Positions 34,708 to 41,031 of a DNA stretch of 41,031 bases are shown here, piece by piece. Origin of the DNA: Clostridia bacterium. Lineage in GTDB: Bacteria; Bacillota_A; Clostridia; Christensenellales; Aristaeellaceae. Position numbers and translations under genes: made by a program. Under the pieces are notes generated by a model, which had not been told where the DNA came from, searched no databases, and saw nothing but the letters and a program-made list of their open reading frames with translations. The stretch spans positions 1 through 41,031 of the forward strand of contig BNUH01000025.1 in NCBI GenBank assembly GCA_025997215.1, in the 5' to 3' direction. How positions within the stretch are numbered: position 1 is the stretch's first letter; the number at the start of each line of letters is the position of its first letter.

Positions 34708-35804
34708 GCTATTCCTGCTGCTCCAGTAATACTGGTTGTTGTACGACAAACACTTGTAATGCTGGAGCGTCATGCTGCTGCGGCACGTTTGACGAACCCT
34801 GGGTGACGGGCACATTGGATACGCCTGTTGGTTCGATCCCCACTATCTCGACAAGGCCGACCCTCGCAGATATGCTAGGCGCGTGGAAAGTGCGCTGGGG
34901 CATTGGACGCATGAACTACACGATTGATCCGGGATTATATGCGATAGGCAATCCTAACGCCGACGCGCCTGTTCTGGTCGGATGTGATTACAAGCTGTCA
35001 TTTGATACCCTGCGCAAGGAACTGCGCGGATTGGACTGCTGGCTGCTGATCCTTGACACCAAAGGGGTGAATGTCTGGTGCGCCTCAGGAAAGGGTACGT
35101 TTGGAACGGATGAACTCGTTCATCGCATCGAGGATTCCGAACTGGCTGCCGTCGTGTCACACAAGCGGTTGGTGCTGCCGCAGCTCGGCGCATCTGGTGT
35201 TAACGGTTATGAAGTGAAACGGCGCACAGGCTTCGACGTTTCTTTTGGACCTGTTCGCGCTTGCGATATAAAGGAATTTATCTCCGCAGGATTCAACGCA
35301 ACAGACGAGATGCGTACTGTGCGCTTCACAGCGTGGGATCGGTTGAAGTTAACGCCGATTGAGATCGTCACTGCCGCGCGGCATGCTGTCGTCGTTTTCG
35401 GCGTGTTATTCATTATCAATCTATTCGCCGCAAACCCATTCGATTTGAGCGACTTCGTTGCCTTGGTCGGCGCTGCGTTGATGGGTACATTCGTGACACC
35501 GTTGCTGTTACCATATGTCCCAGTAAAACCATTTGCGTTGAAAGGTGAGATTCTTGGTCTGATATGGACAGCAATAACAGCTCTCTTATTTGGCTGGTTC
35601 AGTCGCGCAACGGCGTTGCTGCTCATCGGATACATCCTACTATTGCCTGCTGTTTCTGCATGGTATGCGATGAATTTCACCGGATCGACAACATATACCT
35701 CGCCATCCGGTGTGCAGAAGGAAATGAAAGCCGCGCTGCCGTTCATGGCTGGCGCTTCGCTCGTCGGAGTTGTACTTGTGCTAATCAATCGGATATTCGA
35801 CTGA
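34704..35804 (+). CDS. hgcA: HgcA, corrinoid methyltransferase of mercury methylation
   Basis: 366 residues. HgcA carries a corrinoid whose methyl group is transferred to Hg(II). The corrinoid domain has the cap-helix motif NVWCASGKG at 123-131 with Cys126 as lower cobalt ligand; the usual form is N(V/I)WCA(A/G)GK, so Ser128 is an unusual variant. About five C-terminal membrane helices (roughly 225-243, 251-270, 281-297, 301-322, 344-363) and the conserved NFTGSTTYTSPSGVQKEM separate it from cytosolic CdhD-type corrinoid proteins. The first 26 residues contain eight Cys in clustered pairs (SCCSSNTGCC...SCCCG), which I do not recall in typical HgcA. It overlaps arsR and is followed by hgcB. 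Confidence 0.93.
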   Translation: MSYSCCSSNTGCCTTNTCNAGASCCCGTFDEPWVTGTLDTPVGSIPTISTRPTLADMLGAWKVRWGIGRMNYTIDPGLYAIGNPNADAPVLVGCDYKLSFDTLRKELRGLDCWLLILDTKGVNVWCASGKGTFGTDELVHRIEDSELAAVVSHKRLVLPQLGASGVNGYEVKRRTGFDVSFGPVRACDIKEFISAGFNATDEMRTVRFTAWDRLKLTPIEIVTAARHAVVVFGVLFIINLFAANPFDLSDFVALVGAALMGTFVTPLLLPYVPVKPFALKGEILGLIWTAITALLFGWFSRATALLLIGYILLLPAVSAWYAMNFTGSTTYTSPSGVQKEMKAALPFMAGASLVGVVLVLINRIFD

Positions 35805-35817
35805 GCGGGAGGACATT

Positions 35818-36108
35818 ATGATTCATCAATATCTTAACGATGTGGCGTCACTGGTTTTGGGCACTAACAAATGCATCGGCTGCGGCCGTTGTGTCGAAAT
35901 ATGCCCGCACCGAGTGTTTGTGATGGAAGGCGGTAAAGCGTATATCGCGAACAAAAACCGCTGTATCGAATGCGGTGCGTGTACGCTGAACTGTCCAGCT
36001 AGCGCGTTATCTGTGAACGCGGGCGTCGGTTGTGCGTCAGCAATCGTCAAAAGCTGGTTCAATGGCGCCACAGTAAGCTGCGACTGCGGTGGAAGTAGTT
36101 GCTGTTAG
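35818..36108 (+). CDS. hgcB: HgcB, ferredoxin partner of HgcA
   Basis: 96 residues. Two [4Fe-4S] motifs, CIGCGRCVEICP (C19, C22, C25, C29) and CIECGACTLNCP (C49, C52, C55, C59), then the conserved lone C72 in GVGCASAIV and a C-terminal Cys cluster CDCGGSSCC (C88, C90, C95, C96). HgcB reduces the corrinoid cofactor and may bind Hg(II) through the terminal Cys pair. The N-terminus YLNDVASLVLGTNKC matches the family. It starts 13 bp after the hgcA stop with GGGAGG, so the pair is an operon. Confidence 0.95.
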   Translation: MIHQYLNDVASLVLGTNKCIGCGRCVEICPHRVFVMEGGKAYIANKNRCIECGACTLNCPASALSVNAGVGCASAIVKSWFNGATVSCDCGGSSCC

Positions 36109-36538
36109 ATCAGCGGCCCTACTCATTTACAGAAAAAGATGACGCTATGGCGGGACTGCCTTGGCGTTCTTCTTTTGGAGCCTAGCCAATAATTATCGAA
36201 TGCTTCGCCATGCAACACCAATACCGATGCTGCCCACGGTCTTACCTTTGTTCACTGCATATAACCGCCGGAGCCCAAGGCAAACGAGCGGTCGCTATTC
36301 GGTACCTGAGTCCCCTTGGTTTACAATCATCAGCGCATTCTCACACTGTTGAATTGCCCAAGTTTCGCGGTGCTTTCTTATGAAAATTATACCAGCGAAT
36401 AAGGTGCGCTGCTTTCGCCAACTTGTCCTCTACCTAAAAGTGCCAATATTGGTTCCGAATAAGTTTGCGGCACTTTCGGGGAATGCAGTGTACTGGATCT
36501 TCCTCACAGCATTTCTTGGCTATAATAGATAAAAAATC

Positions 36539-36673
36539 TCAACGACGTTTAGTATTCTCAACAACAAATCGACCTTTGCTTTCAACGTAATCAATATAAC
36601 CATCAATTCCCAAGCATTTTCGAATATTTACAAATCCATCCGCGCATGTTACAATTGAGCGTCCATATGAACC
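36539..36673 (-). pseudogene. Possible 3' remnant of an unknown coding sequence
   Basis: Frame without a Met start, ending in TGA: GSYGRSIVTCADGFVNIRKC and further GIDGYIDYVESKGRFVVENT. The composition and flow look like a real protein end, but I do not recognise the family. Upstream, the frame continues into the GC-rich rpsO leader. It may be a leftover of insertion or deletion at the island edge. Confidence 0.25.
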
Positions 36674-36693
36674 GTTCGCTGCGTCCGGCGCGT

Positions 36694-36710
36694 CCCGACA
36701 TCCCGTCGGG
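36694..36710 (+). promoter_or_regulatory. Small hairpin in the rpsO leader
   Basis: CCCGAC and GTCGGG enclose ATCCC about 100 bp upstream of rpsO. S15 often binds structured leaders of its own mRNA; whether this hairpin does so is open. Confidence 0.3.
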
Positions 36711-36810
36711 CCTCCAGACGCCTCACGCGGCCAGCGGCGATTGGATCGGGGTCCTAGGGATTTTTTGAATTATAAATATCCCTTGACCGAATTAAGAAGG
36801 AGGCTCAACC

Positions 36811-37074
36811 ATGGAAAAGGCCCTGAAACTGTCGATCATCGACAAATACTCCCGGCATCCCGGCGACACAGGTTCGCCCGAGGTACAGGTGGCCCTGCTC
36901 ACAGAACGGATCAACCACCTGAACGACCACCTGAAGTCCCACAAGAAGGATCACCATTCCCGCCGCGGCCTGCTGCTGATGGTCGGCCAGCGGCGCGGTA
37001 TGCTCAACTACCTGCACGATACGGATATCGAGCGTTACCGCTCGTTAGTCGCAAGCCTCAACCTGCGCAAATGA
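36811..37074 (+). CDS. rpsO: Ribosomal protein S15
   Basis: 87 residues, full length. Matches the small-subunit S15 pattern: [39 protein letters not shown] and the end LVASLNLRK. Binds 16S rRNA near the central domain three-way junction. AAGGAGG precedes the start. It is followed by a hairpin and then pnp, the conserved bacterial order. Confidence 0.97.
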   Translation: MEKALKLSIIDKYSRHPGDTGSPEVQVALLTERINHLNDHLKSHKKDHHSRRGLLLMVGQRRGMLNYLHDTDIERYRSLVASLNLRK

Positions 37075-37082
37075 CCAAAGAT

Positions 37083-37125
37083 CACGGGGGTTTTTGTGAA
37101 GAGTTTATCATAAAAAACCCCCGTG
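37083..37125 (+). terminator. Hairpin between rpsO and pnp
   Basis: Arms CACGGGGGTTTTT and AAAAACCCCCGTG pair perfectly over 13 bp with a 17-nt loop. It may act as an attenuator or a processing site; the pnp ribosome site follows 12 bp later, so full termination is unlikely. Confidence 0.6.
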
Positions 37126-37146
37126 GCTGTTAATGAAGGAGAAAGA

Positions 37147-39324
<2,178 letters not shown>

Positions 39325-39327
39325 GTT

Positions 39328-40581
39328 ATGTACGAGATCAACACACTATCCAACGGGCTGCGCATCATCCGCGAGCGCATCCCGTTCGTCAGGTCGGTGT
39401 CGGTCGGTCTATGGATCGGCACCGGCTCCATGCATGAAACGCCGGAAGAGAGCGGCCTGTCTCACTTCCTGGAGCACATGCTGTTTAAGGGCACCGAGAA
39501 GCGCACTGCGCGGGATATCGCCGAGGCGATGGATTCCATCGGCGGTCATATTAACGCGTTCACATCCAAGGAGTGTACATGTTACTACGCTAAGGTGATG
39601 GATGAACACGTCTCAATAGCGTTGGATGTGCTAAGCGACCTGGCGCTCAACGCCACGCTCTCCGAGGCCGAACTCAACAAGGAGCGCAGCGTTATCCTGG
39701 AAGAGATTGCCATGGTCGAGGATTCGCCCGAGGATCTAGTTCACGACCTGCTGACCGAGACGCTCTTCACCGGGAATCCATTATCTAAGCCCATACTCGG
39801 CACCACCGAAAAGGTTGAACACTACACCCGCGCCGACCTGGATCACTACCGCAATACCCATTACCAGCCGCACAACACCGTGCTCGCTGTCGCGGGCAAT
39901 TACGATCCGGCCACGCTGGACGCGCTGATCGATCAATACTTCGGCAGCTGGAAGGATGGCGAACCCTTCATATACGTGCCGTCCGAGAAATGCTTCAGCC
40001 CGAAGGCGGTCAAGCGCTCGAAGGATATCGAGCAGGTGCACCTGTGCCTGGGATTCCCCGGCGTCGCGATGGGCGATCCAGACGTGTACGCGCTGTCCAT
40101 ACTGAATGGATTATTCGGCGGCGGCATGTCGTCCAGGCTGTTTCAGCGCATCCGCGAGGAGTTGGGCATGGCATACGCAGTGTACAGCTTCCCGACGGTC
40201 TTTCCGGGCTGCGGGTTATTCACGTTATACGCCGGAACCTCGTCACAGCACGTGGAGATCGTCCTAAGCCAACTGCGCAAAGAAACCACGAAGTTGATGG
40301 CCGAGGGTATATCCGAGTCGGAATTCAACATGGCGCGCGAGCAGCTCAAGGGCAGCTACATACTGGGCCTAGAGAGTTCATCCAGCCGCATGTCCAACAT
40401 CGGCCGCAACCTGCTCCTTCTTGGCCACGTGAAGGATGAGCAGGAGGTGCTTGACAAAATCGCAGCGTGCACTATAGATGATGTCATGCGTGTAGCAGGG
40501 GATGTATTATTGAAACCCCACGGCGCCGCCGCTGTTGGCCGCGATGCGGCCGATATCCCCGACGATTGGCTCATCGTGTAG
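39328..40581 (+). CDS. M16-family zinc metallopeptidase (processing-peptidase-like)
   Basis: 417 residues. The inverted zinc motif HxxEH is HFLEH near residues 45-49, with the distal Glu in LEEIAMVEDSPED near 124. The C-terminal non-catalytic M16 half includes GLFGGGMSSRLFQRIREELG. It is encoded 3 bp after pnp, like the ymxG/mlpA gene of Bacillus. Its stop codon TAG is also the first three bases of the repeated 16-mer TAGAAGGGCTGATGCA that begins the following repeat element, so the gene end may have been set by insertion. Confidence 0.92.
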   Translation: MYEINTLSNGLRIIRERIPFVRSVSVGLWIGTGSMHETPEESGLSHFLEHMLFKGTEKRTARDIAEAMDSIGGHINAFTSKECTCYYAKVMDEHVSIALDVLSDLALNATLSEAELNKERSVILEEIAMVEDSPEDLVHDLLTETLFTGNPLSKPILGTTEKVEHYTRADLDHYRNTHYQPHNTVLAVAGNYDPATLDALIDQYFGSWKDGEPFIYVPSEKCFSPKAVKRSKDIEQVHLCLGFPGVAMGDPDVYALSILNGLFGGGMSSRLFQRIREELGMAYAVYSFPTVFPGCGLFTLYAGTSSQHVEIVLSQLRKETTKLMAEGISESEFNMAREQLKGSYILGLESSSSRMSNIGRNLLLLGHVKDEQEVLDKIAACTIDDVMRVAGDVLLKPHGAAAVGRDAADIPDDWLIV

Positions 40582-41031
40582 AAGGGCTGATGCAGGCCCC
40601 GCCGCCTACGGGCGGGACTGCCCCAACTACGGTTGGGGTACGTTACTTTTCCCGTCCGTGGGAAAAGTAACCAAAAGGACGGCCAAAGGAGAGAGGCGCT
40701 CTGGCGCCCTCTCTCCTCTGGACTCCTCTCTCCAGCCATGTTGCACGCGCACCTTGGTCTATGACCAACGTTCCGATTGAGTTACAAGCACTGCCTCGCA
40801 AGGTTATCGAGGCTTCGTGGCGAGGTAGTCGCATTGGCGAGGCTTGTCATTATCATTATGCAATCATAATATCAGCCAACTACTATCTCCGGATCATCTA
40901 AGCACGCACGTAAACAACTATAAAGCCATAACAGCCTCCCGCCACCAACTTTAGATCATGTAGGATTTCAGGTAAACAATATGATGCCAAAGACCTGCAA
41001 TACTGTGTTACTATGGATAGCGTACGTTTGG
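40579..41031. repeat. Structured repeat element, copy 2 (left part; cut by window end)
   Basis: Begins with the 16-mer shared with 27658-27673, then hairpins CCGCC-TACG-GGCGG (40602-40615), CCCCAAC-TACG-GTTGGGG (40621-40638), the 12-bp GTTACTTTTCCC stem (40642-40671), a G/C-rich stem at 40688-40716 and TTGGTC-TAT-GACCAA. The central region (40951-41031) matches copy 1 at 28064-28147. The segment between carries an extra partial duplication. The right arm is presumably beyond the window. No coding potential. Confidence 0.85.

Larger units (their letters stand above)
36109..36810. other. Gene-poor region between hgcB and rpsO
   Basis: No intact gene. The plus-strand frame at 36161 has no supporting feature. 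On the minus strand a start-less frame at 36539-36673 reads like a protein end (see next entry). A hairpin CCCGAC/GTCGGG lies at 36694-36710 ahead of rpsO. GGAGG at 36798-36803 serves rpsO. Confidence 0.4.

Noticed and set aside
34704..35804. CO dehydrogenase/acetyl-CoA synthase corrinoid subunit (CdhD) in place of HgcA
   Set aside because: The membrane helices, NVWCASGK motif and adjacent HgcB ferredoxin with terminal CC fit HgcA; no other Wood-Ljungdahl gene is adjacent.
36161..36352. 63-codon open frame after hgcB as a third hgc gene
   Set aside because: No ribosome site, no Cys motif and no known third gene of the hgc operon; composition looks non-coding.

Overview
The window looks like a chromosomal segment of a spore-forming, sortase-bearing Firmicute of the class Clostridia with fairly GC-rich genes. 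Evidence: a ctsR-mcsA-mcsB-clpC stress operon, a spoIIID-mreB/mbl pair, a Spo0E-like phosphatase gene behind a promoter carrying Spo0A-box-like sites, a class B sortase, collagen-like proteins of the exosporium type and the order rpsO-pnp-M16 peptidase. No rRNA, tRNA, CRISPR array or intact transposase was seen.

Layout. 1-4.5 kb: end of ctsR, then mcsA, mcsB, clpC (protein arginine phosphorylation and proteolysis). 4.5-7.4 kb: a thioester-domain (TIE-type) surface protein divergent from a class B sortase. 7.4-9.7 kb: three tandem collagen-like genes sharing a C-terminal domain, behind a SigK-like promoter. 9.8-12.4 kb: an ABC-2 exporter (ATPase and two permeases). 12.4-16.1 kb: a VOC protein, a membrane protein with a UBA-like domain, and a two-component system. 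16.2-19.0 kb (minus): VanW-like protein, RidA, sugar isomerase-like TIM barrel. 19.1-23.8 kb (minus): a tightly packed operon of SGNH esterase, TIM-barrel isomerase, Gfo/Idh/MocA dehydrogenase, L-rhamnose mutarotase, a divergent tRNA-guanine transglycosylase and a 16S rRNA methyltransferase of the ArmA/Rmt/FmrO aminoglycoside-resistance family. 24-25.5 kb: a cell-wall protein and MsrA. 25.6-27.5 kb: Spo0E-like protein, MreB-like protein, SpoIIID. 28.4-32.5 kb: PaaI-like thioesterase and a ribose-type sugar ABC importer.

32.5-36.8 kb is AT-richer and gene-poor and has the look of an acquired island. It holds a GIY-YIG (T5orf172) gene cut by an in-frame amber codon, then an ArsR regulator overlapping hgcA, followed by hgcB. 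HgcA/HgcB are the corrinoid protein and ferredoxin required for mercury methylation. This is the most notable locus of the window. From 36.8 kb the housekeeping block rpsO-pnp-M16 peptidase resumes.

Two copies of a structured repeat occur (about 27.79-28.30 kb and 40.58 kb to the window end). Each arm carries a series of hairpins; the first two have TNCG loops closed by C-G, and stem sequences differ between arms with pairing largely kept, suggesting selection for RNA structure.

All functional calls come from reading protein motifs and gene order; no database search was possible.
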